The notes under the pieces were generated by a model. It did no database searches. It was given only the letters and a program-made list of their open reading frames with translations, and was not told where the DNA came from. From Tahibacter amnicola (GTDB lineage: Bacteria > Pseudomonadota > Gammaproteobacteria > Xanthomonadales > Rhodanobacteraceae), in NCBI RefSeq assembly GCF_025398735.1, contig NZ_CP104694.1, positions 124,001 to 188,000 of the forward strand: a DNA stretch of 64,000 nucleotides, given 5' to 3'. Both the position numbers and the translations under genes were made by a program. Every line of letters starts with the position of its first letter. Positions within the stretch are counted from its first letter, which is position 1. Below are positions 1-9,405 of this stretch, piece after piece.

Positions 1-1138
1 CGACGCCGTAGCCCAGCTGGACCGGATCGATGCCCTCGCTGCGCAGGACCTGCACCATCGTGGGCAGCGGAGCGGTGTCGTCGTAATCCTCGGCTTCTTC
101 GTCCATGCCCGGCAGCGGCCGCGGCGCGGTCGATTCCAGGCTCAACGCCATCGGCGTGCCGTTGAAGGTGAACTGGCCGCGCATGGCCGGCAGCCAGCTG
201 GACAGCGTGTCGCTTTCCTGCTGCTGGACAGTGATCGGCGGGTCGTACTTGAGGTTGAGCGCGATCTTGCCGCCCTTGGTGGCGAACTCGCGATAAGCGT
301 TGACCAGATTCTCGTGACCGGCGACGCCGACGGCGGCGAGGGCGCGGCTGACCGATGCAACGTGGCGGGCGACCACCTGGTCGGGCGTCACCTTGTCCTT
401 CTTGGCGCAATGCTGGTTGCGCGCGGCGACGAAACCGCGGTCTTCGATTTCCCACTCGTCCTGGACAATGTCAGCATCGCCGCTGCCGCGCAGGCTCAGC
501 AGCGCCGAGGTATCGCGCAGCGTCATCGACCCGCGGTAAGCCACGCGCGCTACGCCGGGCGTATCAATGGACTTGATGATGTTGAGCGTGTCGCCGTCAC
601 GGTGATATTCGACGATCACTTCGGTGGGGCCAGGCGTAAGCCCCATGTCCTTGAGTTCGTCGGTGCTCCAGAGCGAATCCTCCGCGCAACCGAAGGCTTC
701 AAACAGTGCGCCGGACGAGCCGCCGAAGGCGGCCAGCTCGTAGCCGAACGGGCTGTCCTTGGTGCCCTGCCCCCCGGTCAGCACGATCTTCACGTCGCTG
801 ATCGCGTTGAACATCTTGCGTTCCTTGCGCGACAGCAGGCTGCGGAAGTACTGCCAGAAGGGGATCTCGATCCGCACCTTCTCGAACACGAAGTCGTCCG
901 AGCTGCCGTCCATGAGCGGGAAGTGCACGTTCTTGGCGCTGATCGTGCCGGTGAAGCCCGGCCAGCTGGCCTGGTAGGTCGTGTCGTCGCCATCGAAGGC
1001 GACCAGCATGACGCGGCCAAGAACCCGATTGGAGTGGAATGCCACGTAAGCAACCAGCAGCGCGATGGTGAATACCGTGCTCAGCACGCGCTTGATAGAC
1101 ACACCCGACTGGCGGGCGCGGAACAGACGAACCCTCAT
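1..1138 (-). CDS. Membrane-anchored hypothetical protein, C-terminus cut by window edge
   Basis: An open frame starts at ATG 1138 (M-R-V-R-L-F-R-A-R) and stays open to the left edge, giving about 379 residues without a stop. A basic N-terminus is followed by one hydrophobic segment at about residues 17-38 (VLSTVFTIALLVAYVAF), so the protein is probably a single-pass inner-membrane protein with a large periplasmic part. The rest is soluble, with predicted beta-rich stretches and an acidic segment (DEEAEDYDD) near the edge. Codon use matches the neighbouring genes, and overlapping frames on the other strand look like shadows. It is divergent from nothing close by and shares its strand with comF, 68 bp upstream. 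I do not recognise the family. Confidence 0.75.
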   Translation of the reverse strand, partial: MRVRLFRARQSGVSIKRVLSTVFTIALLVAYVAFHSNRVLGRVMLVAFDGDDTTYQASWPGFTGTISAKNVHFPLMDGSSDDFVFEKVRIEIPFWQYFRSLLSRKERKMFNAISDVKIVLTGGQGTKDSPFGYELAAFGGSSGALFEAFGCAEDSLWSTDELKDMGLTPGPTEVIVEYHRDGDTLNIIKSIDTPGVARVAYRGSMTLRDTSALLSLRGSGDADIVQDEWEIEDRGFVAARNQHCAKKDKVTPDQVVARHVASVSRALAAVGVAGHENLVNAYREFATKGGKIALNLKYDPPITVQQQESDTLSSWLPAMRGQFTFNGTPMALSLESTAPRPLPGMDEEAEDYDDTAPLPTMVQVLRSEGIDPVQLGYGV

Positions 1139-1206
1139 GCGAAATCACCCTGATGACCCCGAGAGCCATCATACCGGCACTTTTCCGGCCGTGCCGGAGC
1201 CAGGTC

Positions 1207-1971
1207 TCAGTCGGGCGACGGGACGGGCGCCGGGCCGCCGGACCGAGGCGCGCGGGCGAGGGCCCAGGCGCTGACCCGCGCCACGCCGGCCGTGCGCAGC
1301 GCACCGGCGCAGGCGGCCAAGGTCGAGCCGGTGGTCATCACGTCATCGACGAGGGCCACGTGGGCCGGCCAGCGCAGCCCGGCGGCCGGGGCGAATGCGC
1401 CGCGCAGGTTGCGCCGCCGGGCGAGTGCGGCCAGGCCGGCCTGGGCGGGCGTTTCGCGGATCCGGTCCAGGCCGCCGGCGAGCACGGGTATTCCCAGGGT
1501 CTGTCCCAGGTGACGCGCCAGTTCCAGCGACTGGTTGAATCCCCGCTCGCGCAGGCGTTGCCGGTGCAGCGGCACAGGCACCAGCGCCTCGGGCCGGTCG
1601 CCGGGCGGGACGGCAGCCATCGTCTCGGCCAGGACGCGGCCGCAGGCAAGGTCGCCGGAGAACTTGAACCGGGTCAGCAATTGATCAAGCGGCGCGGCGT
1701 AGACAAAGGGCGCCCAGGCCGCATCGTACGGCGGCGGCCGCTTCAGGCACGGGCCGCATACGCCATTGCCGCTTTCCAGGGGAATCGCGCAGCGCGTGCA
1801 GGCACGGTGGTTGGGCGTGAAATCCCGTCGGCAGCCGGTGCACAGGTCCTGCGACGGTGCTCCCCGGTCCCCGCAGAGGACGCAGCGGGACGGCAGCCAA
1901 CGGAATCCCCACCGGCGCAGGCCGTCAACCCAAGCGATTCCCTTCAAGTTGACAGTCTCCGGATCGATCAC
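1207..1971 (-). CDS. comF: ComF family phosphoribosyltransferase-like protein
   Basis: This 254-residue protein has the ComF layout. An N-terminal zinc-finger-like part carries four CxxC pairs (CVLCGD, CTGC, CTRC, CGPC, residues ~35-75). A type I phosphoribosyltransferase domain follows, with the PRPP loop [14 protein letters not shown] near residue 205 and the family motif RGFNQ near residue 145. ComF proteins are linked to DNA uptake, or to handling the single-stranded DNA that enters, but the enzymatic reaction is not settled. The frame opens with GTG at 1971. An in-frame TTG at 1947 has a better Shine-Dalgarno (GGAG, 9 bases upstream) and may be the real start. The gene is divergent from bioB, and the likely bio promoter lies inside its first codons. 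Confidence 0.9.
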   Translation of the reverse strand: MIDPETVNLKGIAWVDGLRRWGFRWLPSRCVLCGDRGAPSQDLCTGCRRDFTPNHRACTRCAIPLESGNGVCGPCLKRPPPYDAAWAPFVYAAPLDQLLTRFKFSGDLACGRVLAETMAAVPPGDRPEALVPVPLHRQRLRERGFNQSLELARHLGQTLGIPVLAGGLDRIRETPAQAGLAALARRRNLRGAFAPAAGLRWPAHVALVDDVMTTGSTLAACAGALRTAGVARVSAWALARAPRSGGPAPVPSPD

Positions 1972-1977
1972 GACACT
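1949..1977 (+). promoter_or_regulatory. Predicted sigma-70 promoter of the bio operon
   Basis: A perfect TTGACA at 1949-1954 is followed after 17 bases by GACACT (1972-1977), which matches three of six -10 positions. Transcription would begin near 1984 and give a ~22-base leader that includes the GGAAGG ribosome-binding site (1995-2000) of bioB. The element overlaps the 5' codons of the divergent comF gene. I did not find a clear BirA/BioR operator. Confidence 0.5.
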
Positions 1978-2005
1978 CGCCCGACTTTACGACCGGAAGG
2001 CCGCC

Positions 2006-3040
2006 ATGACACCCATCCGCCACGACTGGACGCGCCAGGAAGTGCTCGCCCTGTTCGATCTGCCCTTTGCCGACCTGATCCACCGCGCACAGGTCACGCA
2101 CCGCGAGCGCCACGACGCCAACGCCGTGCAGGTGTCGACCCTGCTGTCGATCAAGACAGGCGGTTGCCCCGAGGACTGCGCCTACTGCCCGCAGAGCGCG
2201 CGCTACGCGACCGGGCTCAAGGCCGAAAAGCTGATGGCCGTGGAAACCGTGCTCGAACGTGCCCGCCAGGCCAAGGCGGCCGGTGCGACCCGCTTCTGCA
2301 TGGGCGCCGCCTGGCGTTCACCGAAAGATCGCGACGTGGAGAAGGTCGCCGCCATGGTCGGCGCCGTGAAGGCGCTGGGCATGGAGACCTGCGCCACCCT
2401 CGGCATGCTGAGCGGTCCGCAGGCGCAAACGCTCAAGCAGGCGGGCCTGGACTACTACAACCACAACCTCGATACCGCGCCGGAGTTCTACGGCGAGATC
2501 ATCCAGACCCGCGAATACCAGGATCGCCTGGACACGCTCGAGAACGTGCGCCAGGCCGGCATGAAAACCTGCTGCGGCGGCATCGTCGGCATGGGCGAGA
2601 CGCGCGAGCAGCGCGCCGGGCTCTTGCAGACCCTGGCCAACCTGCCCGAACACCCGACCTCGGTGCCGATCAATCGGCTGGTGCAGGTGGAAGGCACGCC
2701 GCTGGCCGGCACCGCCCTGCTCGATCCGTTCGAATTCGTGCGCACGGTGGCGGTGGCGCGGCTGCTGATGCCGGCGTCCGTGGTGCGCCTGTCGGCGGGC
2801 CGCGCGGAGATGAACGATGAGCTGCAGTCGCTGTGCTTCCTGGCCGGCGCCAACTCGATCTTCTACGGCGAGAAGCTCCTGACCACGGGCAATCCGGATG
2901 TGGAGCACGACCAGGCCTTGTTCCGTCGCCTGGGCATCCATCCGATGGAAGTCGTGCTGGAACCGGGCACCGTGCACGCGGATATCTGCGAGCCGGCGGC
3001 CGACGGCGAGCGCGGCTGCGGCCGCGCCGCCGCGGCCTGA
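2006..3040 (+). CDS. bioB: Biotin synthase
   Basis: BioB is the radical-SAM enzyme that inserts sulfur into dethiobiotin, the last step of biotin synthesis. The 344-residue product carries the CxxxCxxC cluster motif ([10 protein letters not shown], Cys54, Cys58, Cys61) that holds the SAM-bound [4Fe-4S] cluster. It also has the typical core segments [16 protein letters not shown] and LSAGR that line the active site and the [2Fe-2S] site. The ATG at 2006 is chosen because it has GGAAGG 6 bases upstream and gives the family's usual N-terminus; the longer open frame upstream is not BioB-like. It is the first gene of bioB-bioF-bioH-bioC. bioA and bioD are not in the window. Confidence 0.98.
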   Translation: MTPIRHDWTRQEVLALFDLPFADLIHRAQVTHRERHDANAVQVSTLLSIKTGGCPEDCAYCPQSARYATGLKAEKLMAVETVLERARQAKAAGATRFCMGAAWRSPKDRDVEKVAAMVGAVKALGMETCATLGMLSGPQAQTLKQAGLDYYNHNLDTAPEFYGEIIQTREYQDRLDTLENVRQAGMKTCCGGIVGMGETREQRAGLLQTLANLPEHPTSVPINRLVQVEGTPLAGTALLDPFEFVRTVAVARLLMPASVVRLSAGRAEMNDELQSLCFLAGANSIFYGEKLLTTGNPDVEHDQALFRRLGIHPMEVVLEPGTVHADICEPAADGERGCGRAAAA

Positions 3041-3068
3041 TCCACCGTACGTACCCGACACAGCAGCG

Positions 3069-4247
3069 ATGCGCCGCCCCCACCCGATCGAACGCCTGGC
3101 CCGCGTCCAGGCCGAGCGGGCGGCGGCCGGGACGCTGCGGCGCGTGCGCGCGGTGCAGGCCGCCGAAGGGGCCTGGCTGCAGATCGACGGGCGACGCCTC
3201 CTGGGTTTTGCCAGCAACGACTATCTGGGCCTGGCGCAGCATCCGCGCCTACGCGAGGCGCTGTGGCGGGCGGCATCGCGCTGGGGCGTGGGCGCGACGG
3301 CGGCACACCTGCTCGGTGGCCATCGCGGCGAGCACGAGGCGCTGGAGCAGGACCTGGCCCGCTGGACCGGACGCGACCGTGCCCTGCTGTTCTCCACCGG
3401 CTATATGGCCAACATCGGTGTGCTAGCGGCGCTCCTGGACGAAGGCGACAGTGCGGTCCAGGACAAGCTCAATCACGCCAGCCTGATCGACGGAGCCCGC
3501 CTGGCGGGAGCCTGTCTGCGGCGCTACGTGCATGGCGATGTGGACAGTGCCCGGCGCCAGCTGGCGGCCGATCCATCGAAAGCAGCCGTGTTGTCCACCG
3601 ACGGCGTGTTCAGCATGGATGGCGACATTGCCCCGCTCGGCGCGCTGGCCCGACTGTGCCGCGAGGAGGGTGCGGTGCTGCACGTGGATGACGCCCACGG
3701 CCTGGGCGTGGTCGGGCCGGAAGGCGCCGGCTGTGTCGCACAGGCCGGGCTGTCAGCCGGGGACGTGCCGGTATTGATGGGCACGCTGGGCAAGGCGCTC
3801 GGGGTTGCCGGTGCCTTTGTCGCGGGCGATGCCACGATGATCGACGGCCTGGTGCAGCGGGCGCGCAGCTATGTGTATACGACCGCCATGCCGCCGGCGC
3901 TGGCCGCCGCGGCGCGCGTGGCTGTGGAGATCGCCCGGTTCGAATCCTGGCGGCGCGAGCGGCTGGCCCACCTGGTGGCGCATTTCCGCCACGGCGCCGC
4001 GGCGCGCGGCCTGGAATTGGTGCCATCCACCACACCGATCCAGCCGGTACTGGCCGGTTCGGCGGAAACCGCTGTCGCGCTGTCCCGGGGTTTGCTGGAG
4101 CTGGGCTTCTATGTGCCGGCAATCCGACCACCGACGGTACCGTCGGGCAAGTCGCGCCTGCGCGTGACGTTTTCGGTGCACCACGGCGAAGCGGACGTCG
4201 AAGCGCTGCTCGACGCTATCAGCCACGTGCGGCAGAGGCTTTCCTGA
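3069..4247 (+). CDS. bioF: 8-amino-7-oxononanoate synthase
   Basis: BioF is a PLP-dependent alpha-oxoamine synthase that condenses pimeloyl-ACP (or -CoA) with L-alanine to give KAPA. The 392-residue protein shows NHASLIDG, the cofactor-binding DDAHGLGVVG, and the PLP-lysine loop in MGTLGKALGVAG near residue 243. FASNDYLGLA near residue 45 is a hallmark of the family. It starts 28 bp after bioB in the same operon. Size and motifs match the E. coli enzyme (384 residues). Confidence 0.97.
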   Translation: MRRPHPIERLARVQAERAAAGTLRRVRAVQAAEGAWLQIDGRRLLGFASNDYLGLAQHPRLREALWRAASRWGVGATAAHLLGGHRGEHEALEQDLARWTGRDRALLFSTGYMANIGVLAALLDEGDSAVQDKLNHASLIDGARLAGACLRRYVHGDVDSARRQLAADPSKAAVLSTDGVFSMDGDIAPLGALARLCREEGAVLHVDDAHGLGVVGPEGAGCVAQAGLSAGDVPVLMGTLGKALGVAGAFVAGDATMIDGLVQRARSYVYTTAMPPALAAAARVAVEIARFESWRRERLAHLVAHFRHGAAARGLELVPSTTPIQPVLAGSAETAVALSRGLLELGFYVPAIRPPTVPSGKSRLRVTFSVHHGEADVEALLDAISHVRQRLS

Positions 4248-4293
4248 AGATTCCAGGCGGTGCGTTCCCGTGCTGCCGCCATCGACCGACATC

Positions 4294-5058
4294 ATGCATA
4301 TCGAAACCCTGGGCCACGGCCCTGATCTTGTCCTGATCCATGGCTGGGCGATGCACAGCGGCATTTTCGCCCCCCTGACCGAACGGTTGTCGGCCGCGTT
4401 CCGGCTCCATCTCGTGGACCTGCCCGGCCATGGCCGCAGCGCCGATCGCGAGGCAAGCCTGGACCCGACGGCGTTCGCGCGGGAGGTGGCCGCCGCTGTG
4501 CCACCGGCCCTGTGGATCGGCTGGTCCCTGGGTGGCCTGGTCTGCCTGGAAGCGGCGCGCCTGATGCCTGGCACCGTCCGGGGTGTCTGCCTGATCGCCG
4601 CCAGTCCGCGCTTTGTCGTTGCCGATGACTGGCCCCATGCGGTGTCCGCCGATGTCTTCCGCCAGTTCGCCGAAGGCCTGCGCAAGGACTACCACCGCAC
4701 CATCGACCGATTCCTGGCCCTGGAAGCGCACGGCTCGGACCACGCCCAGTCGGAGCTGCGCGAGCTGAAGGCGCACGTGTTCGACCGCGGCGAACCGGCG
4801 CTGCAGGTACTGTGCGAGGGCCTGGGCGTGCTGGAGCAGACGGATCTTCGCGGCGACCTGCCGGACCTTCGCGTCCCGAGCCTGTGGATTGCCGGGCGCC
4901 GCGACCGCCTGATTCCCGCCGCGGCAATGCGCTGGTCCGCGCAGACCAGCCCGCAGGGACGCTACCTGGAAACCGCCGCCGGCCACGCGCCCTTCATCGC
5001 CCACGGCGACGAGGTGGCTGCCGCCATCCGGTCCTTTCATGCGGAGATCAGCGCATGA
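4294..5058 (+). CDS. bioH: Pimeloyl-[ACP] methyl ester esterase BioH
   Basis: BioH is an alpha/beta hydrolase that removes the methyl ester from pimeloyl-ACP methyl ester and so ends the BioC-primed pimelate synthesis. The nucleophile elbow GWSLGG, the acid in AGRRDRLIP and the histidine in AAGHAPFIAH form the catalytic triad; LIHGWAMHSG is the oxyanion region. ATG 4294 gives 254 residues and aligns with the start of E. coli BioH (256 residues). A GTG at 4270 would add eight residues and cannot be excluded. Its stop overlaps the bioC start by four bases (ATGA), which indicates translational coupling. Confidence 0.95.
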   Translation: MHIETLGHGPDLVLIHGWAMHSGIFAPLTERLSAAFRLHLVDLPGHGRSADREASLDPTAFAREVAAAVPPALWIGWSLGGLVCLEAARLMPGTVRGVCLIAASPRFVVADDWPHAVSADVFRQFAEGLRKDYHRTIDRFLALEAHGSDHAQSELRELKAHVFDRGEPALQVLCEGLGVLEQTDLRGDLPDLRVPSLWIAGRRDRLIPAAAMRWSAQTSPQGRYLETAAGHAPFIAHGDEVAAAIRSFHAEISA

Positions 5059-5933
5059 CGCCTCCCTTCGATATCCGCCATGTGCGCCAGGCCTTCGGCC
5101 GCGCGGCAGCGAGCTACGCCAGCCATGCCGTGCTGCAGAAAGTGGTGGAAGACCGCCTGCTGGAACGCCTGGAATACCTGCAGACCGCGCCGCTGCGCGT
5201 GATCGACCTGGGCTGCGGACCGGGCCGTGCTTCCGGCCTGCTGCGCAAACGCTGGAAACAGGCCCAGGTGATCGGCATGGATCTGGCCCTGCCGATGCTG
5301 CGCCAGGCCAGGCGCCAGGGCAGCTGGTTGCGGCCACTGCCGCGGATCTGCGCCGATGCGCGCGCCCTGCCCCTGGCCGATGCCAGCGTCGATGTGCTGT
5401 TCTCGAACCTGTGCATCCAGTGGATCGACGACCTGCCGGCCCTGTTCGATGAGTTCCGGCGTGTGTTGCGCCCCAAGGGAATGCTCGCGCTGTCGACTTT
5501 CGGCCCGATGACGCTGCACGAATTGCGCGCAGCCTGGGCGGAAGTGGATCGGGCGCCACACGTGAGCCGGTTTGCGGATATCCAGCGCGTCGGCGATGCG
5601 CTGCTGGCTGCCGGGTTTCGTGATCCGGTGCTCGACGGCGAGGATTTCACCCTCACCTACCCGGACACCATGGGACTGATGCGCGACCTCAAGGCGATCG
5701 GCGCGACCAACGCCGACAGCGGCCGCAGCCGTACCCTCACCGGCAAATCGCGCCTGGCCGCCGTCGCGGCCGCCTACGAGCCCTTCCGGCGCGACGGCGT
5801 GCTGCCGGCCACCTACGAGGTGATCTATGCGCATGCCTGGGGCCCGGAAGCCGGGCAACCACGCCGCAGCCGCGGCGTGGATATCGCCACCTTCCCGGTC
5901 GACCAGCTCAAGATTCGCCGGCGCGAAACCTGA
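5055..5933 (+). CDS. bioC: Malonyl-[ACP] O-methyltransferase BioC
   Basis: BioC methylates malonyl-ACP so that fatty-acid synthase can elongate it to a pimeloyl ester. The 292-residue protein has the class I SAM-binding motif VIDLGCGPGRASG near residue 51, the acidic post-II segment (IGMDLALPML) and a family-typical FDIRHVRQAFGRAAASY N-terminus. With bioH it completes the E. coli-type BioC-BioH route. It is the last bio gene here; the converging VWA gene ends only 8 bp beyond, so no dedicated terminator is visible. Confidence 0.95.
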   Translation: MTPPFDIRHVRQAFGRAAASYASHAVLQKVVEDRLLERLEYLQTAPLRVIDLGCGPGRASGLLRKRWKQAQVIGMDLALPMLRQARRQGSWLRPLPRICADARALPLADASVDVLFSNLCIQWIDDLPALFDEFRRVLRPKGMLALSTFGPMTLHELRAAWAEVDRAPHVSRFADIQRVGDALLAAGFRDPVLDGEDFTLTYPDTMGLMRDLKAIGATNADSGRSRTLTGKSRLAAVAAAYEPFRRDGVLPATYEVIYAHAWGPEAGQPRRSRGVDIATFPVDQLKIRRRET

Positions 5934-5941
5934 CGCGGCCG

Positions 5942-7119
5942 CTAGCGGCCGCGTAGCGCGTCGACGGCCTTGTTGAGGCCCGCGAGGGTGAGCGGAAACA
6001 TGCGGCCGTCCATCAGTTCGCGCGTGATGCCGATCGACGGTGTCCAGTTCCAGCGCGATTCGTCCACCGGATTGAGCCAGATGGCACGCCGGTAGACGTC
6101 GGTCAGACGCTTGAGCCACACCGCGCCGGCTTCCTCGTTCATGTGCTCGATGCTGCCGCCGGGCTCGGTGATTTCGTAGGGACTCATGCTGGCATCGCCG
6201 ACGATCACCAGCTTGTAGTCGGCCGGATAGGTATGCAGCAGGTCGAGCGTGCGCTGGTGCACGTCCCAGCGCCGCGCGTTGTCGCGCCAGACCCGCTCGT
6301 ACACGAAATTGTGGAAGTAGTAGTGCTGCAGGTGCTTGAACTCCGCACGTGCAGCGGAGAAGACCTCCTCGCAGATCCGCACGTGATCGTCCATCGAGCC
6401 GCCGATATCCAGGAGCAGCAGCACCTTGACCGCGTTGTGCCGTTCCGGGCGCAGCTTCAGGTCGAGCCATCCGGCATTGCGCGCCGTGGCGCGGATGGTG
6501 CCGTCCAGGTCCAGCTCGTTCTCGGCGCCCGTGCGCGCCAGCCGGCGCAGGGCGCGCAGGGCCAGCTTGATGTCGCGTGTGCCGAGCTCGCGCGTGTCAT
6601 CAAGGTTGCGGAACTCGCGCTTGTCCCAGACCTTCACCGCGCGGCGCTGGCCCGACCGGCCCCCGATGCGGACGCCCTCCGGGTTGTATCCGGAATTGCC
6701 GAACGGCGAGGTGCCGCCGGTTCCGATCCAGCGCGATCCGCCGCGATGCACGCCATCCTGTTCCGCCAGGCGCTGCTGCAATTGCTCCATCAGCCGTTGC
6801 AGGCCGCCCAGGGCCTCGACCTGGGCCTTTTCCTCGTCGGTGAAGACGCGGTCGAACTCGCGCCGCAACCATTCCTCGGGAATACGACCGTAGAGTTCGA
6901 CCGCCGCGGCATCCACCCCGGCGAAGAAGCCGCCGAAGGCCCGGTCGAAGCGGTCGAACTGGGTTTCATCCTTGACCAGGCAAAGGCGGGCCAGGTGGTA
7001 GAACTCGTCCAGCGATAACCGGGCAAAACCGGCCTGGAGCGCCCCCAGCAAGGCAAGCAACTCATTGAGGCTGGGTTTGAGCCCCTGGCTGCGCAGCCAG
7101 AGAAAAATCGGATCAACAT
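5942..7119 (-). CDS. VWA domain (CoxE-like) protein, frameshifted at its 5' end
   Basis: This is the VWA partner of MoxR ATPases. A helical N-terminal part is followed by a C-terminal von Willebrand A domain with a CoxE-type metal site (LLLLDIGGSMDDH) near residue 250 and a second conserved segment VIVGDASMSPYE. The long frame begins at ATG 7162 with a non-family leader. ATG 7119 has an AGGA 8 bases upstream and opens as M-L-I-R-F-F, the usual start of this family, but falls out of frame after a run of five T (five A on the plus strand, about 7103-7107). One extra T would give MLIRFFLWLRSQGLKPSLNE and 392 residues. Either the base is missing from the assembly or the gene is broken. The ATPase partner lies at 9406-10248. 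Confidence 0.85.
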
Positions 7120-7302
7120 ACGTCAAGTCCTGTCCATTCGCGCAGGCATCGGCCCAGAGCACGCGCCGGGCCGCGGGTTGATGGCATTATTCGACTTTCG
7201 ATGCCAGGACAGCGTCGGCAAAAATCGCTAGGCTGTCGGGCCCTCTCAGTCGGCCGCGCTCGCTGCGCCCGGCCAGAATTCTACGTTTGCGGAGATCCAC
7301 CC

Positions 7303-8145
7303 GTGCACAAGCTTGCCCTTCCGTTGCTCATTGCCAGTGTCGGCCTGGTTGCCTGCGGTCCGTCGACCGATGCCAACAAGCCCGCGGCCCAGGCCAGCCA
7401 GGCGGCGATCGCCTCCGCGGTGACGGGCCAGGTGGCGCTCAAGGTCCCTGCCCAGCTGTCGCCCGCCGCCACGCTGACCCTGGAACTGTTCAACGTCTCG
7501 GCCAAGCCCAAGGTGCAGGTCGCCTCCTCGACGACGAATGTGGCCGCGATGCCGATGCCGTTCAAGCTGGACGTCGAGCCGGGCAAGATCGACCCGAACT
7601 CGTTCTACATACTGATCGCCCGCGTCAAGGACGGCGAACGCAGCTACCTGGCCCCGCGCGAATACCCGGTCCTGACCAAGGGCTCGCCGGCCAAGGTGGA
7701 AATCCAGCTCGCGCCCGAACCGACGGCGTCGGAAAAGCTGGAATCCGAATACGGCATGCTCGAACGCGCCATCGGCGGCATGAAGGTCGCCAAGGGCGCC
7801 AGCGAAGACGAAACCAGCACCACCGCGTGGGATGGCTTCTTCGACAAGAACGGCCTGCGCTACATCCGCGAGATCACCGATTACGGCGACAAGGGCCGCG
7901 TCAATATCTACTTTGCCTACCACGAGAACGGCAAGCCGATGGCCGTGGTGCAGGAACGCGTCGCCGCGATGGCCGAAAAACCCAATTCGGTGACCCGCCT
8001 GGGTTGGGACGCCCAGGGCCTGTTCGTGCTGCATACCAAGAAGGAAGGCGGCGCCGTCACCGACGTGAGCGAAGCCGACGCCAAGCCGCTGCATGACCGC
8101 GCCGTTGCGCGCTTCGATACGGTTTCGAAGAAAAAGCCGAACTGA
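7303..8145 (+). CDS. YbaY/YscW-type lipoprotein
   Basis: A GTG start at 7303 with GGAG 8 bases upstream gives 280 residues. The N-terminus (MHKLALPLLIASVGLVACG) is a lipoprotein signal peptide with lipobox L-V-A-C, so the mature protein should be lipid-anchored. Residues ~40-135 (VTGQVALKVPAQLSPAATL and the strands after it) resemble the YbaY/YscW beta-sandwich, which occurs in envelope lipoproteins and type III pilotin-like proteins. The C-terminal half, with repeated YFAYHENGKP-like strands, is not recognised. It lies between the two halves of the MoxR/VWA pair, on the opposite strand. Function unknown; family resemblance moderate. Confidence 0.75.
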   Translation: MHKLALPLLIASVGLVACGPSTDANKPAAQASQAAIASAVTGQVALKVPAQLSPAATLTLELFNVSAKPKVQVASSTTNVAAMPMPFKLDVEPGKIDPNSFYILIARVKDGERSYLAPREYPVLTKGSPAKVEIQLAPEPTASEKLESEYGMLERAIGGMKVAKGASEDETSTTAWDGFFDKNGLRYIREITDYGDKGRVNIYFAYHENGKPMAVVQERVAAMAEKPNSVTRLGWDAQGLFVLHTKKEGGAVTDVSEADAKPLHDRAVARFDTVSKKKPN

Positions 8146-8160
8146 TCCCGCCTCGCGCCA

Positions 8161-8184
8161 CTGGACGGCCCACGAGCCGTCCAG
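8161..8184 (+). terminator. Hairpin downstream of the lipoprotein gene
   Basis: CTGGACGGC (8161-8169) pairs perfectly with GCCGTCCAG (8176-8184). The loop is short and only a weak T-rich tail (TTCGTGT) follows. It starts 16 bases after the lipoprotein stop codon and is probably its terminator or an RNA 3'-end stabiliser. Confidence 0.45.
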
Positions 8185-8331
8185 TTCGTGTCAGCTCCTG
8201 CTTCATCGGCGATGATCATCGCCGCCACGGTTTCACGTAGGGCAGGACGGCGCCGTAACCGGGAAGGCAACGACGAACGTTGAAGTCGACGCCTCCCGCC
8301 GGTGACGTACCTCTCGCCTGGAGCCTGACGC

Positions 8332-9384
8332 ATGCTTTTCATTCCCGGAACCTTCTCCGCCCGCCGCATCACAGCCCTTCTTGTCGGCTTGGTCGGGACG
8401 ACTGCCGCGCATGCCGCCGCCTATGTCGGGCCCGACGGCGGCAGCTGGAATGTGGCGTCCAACTGGTCACCACAGATCGTTCCCGACTCAGCAACAGCTG
8501 ACGTTTCACTTTCCTGCAGCGGCGGCCAGGGCTTCCACATCGATCTTGGTGGAACGGTTACAGTAAACCGAATTGTCGATAGCTGCGCTGGCGCTGGCGA
8601 GGCGTGGAATTTGGAGAATGGAACCGTACGGTTTGCTGGAACGGCACCCTACTTTGAATCCGCCGGCCATCATCCGACGACTGCCCCGGCATTACCCGCC
8701 GTGATCCTCGATGCCTCCACGCATTTCCATATCGTGGAGGCTAGCAATAGCCACGTCGTGGTCGGCGGAGGAATCAGCGGCAGCGGCTCACTTACCAAGA
8801 CGGGACCCGGTGCCCTGGGCATGGTTGGAACGCAGTCGCTGACGGGCGCTATTACTGTCCGCGATGGCATGGTTTGGCTACCCGCGGGCTCTACAATTCC
8901 TAACGCCACAACAACGCTGGAAAGTACCGGACTACCAGCGGTGCCATATTTGATGGGCGGCGGGCACTTCGGCAATGCCGTACTTGCTCGATACGCCGTA
9001 CTGCGTCCTGGCGATTCGCCATTCGAGCTGCAATGGGTACCCGGGACGATGACCTTCAGTAGTCTGGCGGTCAACAGCGAAGCATATGTTCACTTCGATT
9101 TGACGGAACAAGGCGAGAGGGATCTGGTCGCGGTACAAGGCGAGCTGCAGCGTGGGCAGGACGGCATTCTCCATTTTGTCTTTAAGACTGGCTTCCACGT
9201 CATCGGCAGCAGCTTTACGCTCATGACGTTCTCGCAGCAAACGGGATTTGACCTTTCGCATTTCCGATTCACGGTCACCGGGCACACGGGAGGTTTCGGC
9301 GGACATTTTGTCCTCACACCGACATCCTTGCAGTTTGTCATCGACAACCTGCCCGTGACGCTCCAATCGTTCCAGGTCGATTAA
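8332..9384 (+). CDS. Secreted autotransporter-passenger-like protein without barrel
   Basis: This 350-residue protein begins with a signal peptide (cleavage likely after TTAAHA, near residue 28). It continues as Gly/Ser/Thr-rich beta strands. Residues ~145-185 (GGGISGSGSLTKTGPGAL, then a TGAITVRDG turn) match the passenger-associated strand repeat seen in autotransporters. There is no C-terminal beta-barrel, no PEP-CTERM and no LPXTG. Two Cys early in the mature protein could form a disulfide. Base composition is visibly lower in GC than the neighbours, with more A/T-ending codons, which suggests recent acquisition. Function unknown. Confidence 0.7.
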   Translation: MLFIPGTFSARRITALLVGLVGTTAAHAAAYVGPDGGSWNVASNWSPQIVPDSATADVSLSCSGGQGFHIDLGGTVTVNRIVDSCAGAGEAWNLENGTVRFAGTAPYFESAGHHPTTAPALPAVILDASTHFHIVEASNSHVVVGGGISGSGSLTKTGPGALGMVGTQSLTGAITVRDGMVWLPAGSTIPNATTTLESTGLPAVPYLMGGGHFGNAVLARYAVLRPGDSPFELQWVPGTMTFSSLAVNSEAYVHFDLTEQGERDLVAVQGELQRGQDGILHFVFKTGFHVIGSSFTLMTFSQQTGFDLSHFRFTVTGHTGGFGGHFVLTPTSLQFVIDNLPVTLQSFQVD

Positions 9385-9405
9385 ACGTTCGGCCGGCGCG
9401 GTGTC

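Noticed and set aside
1153-2820. Plus-strand frame of 555 codons over comF and bioB
   Set aside because: Composition is not protein-like and it overlaps two well-supported genes.
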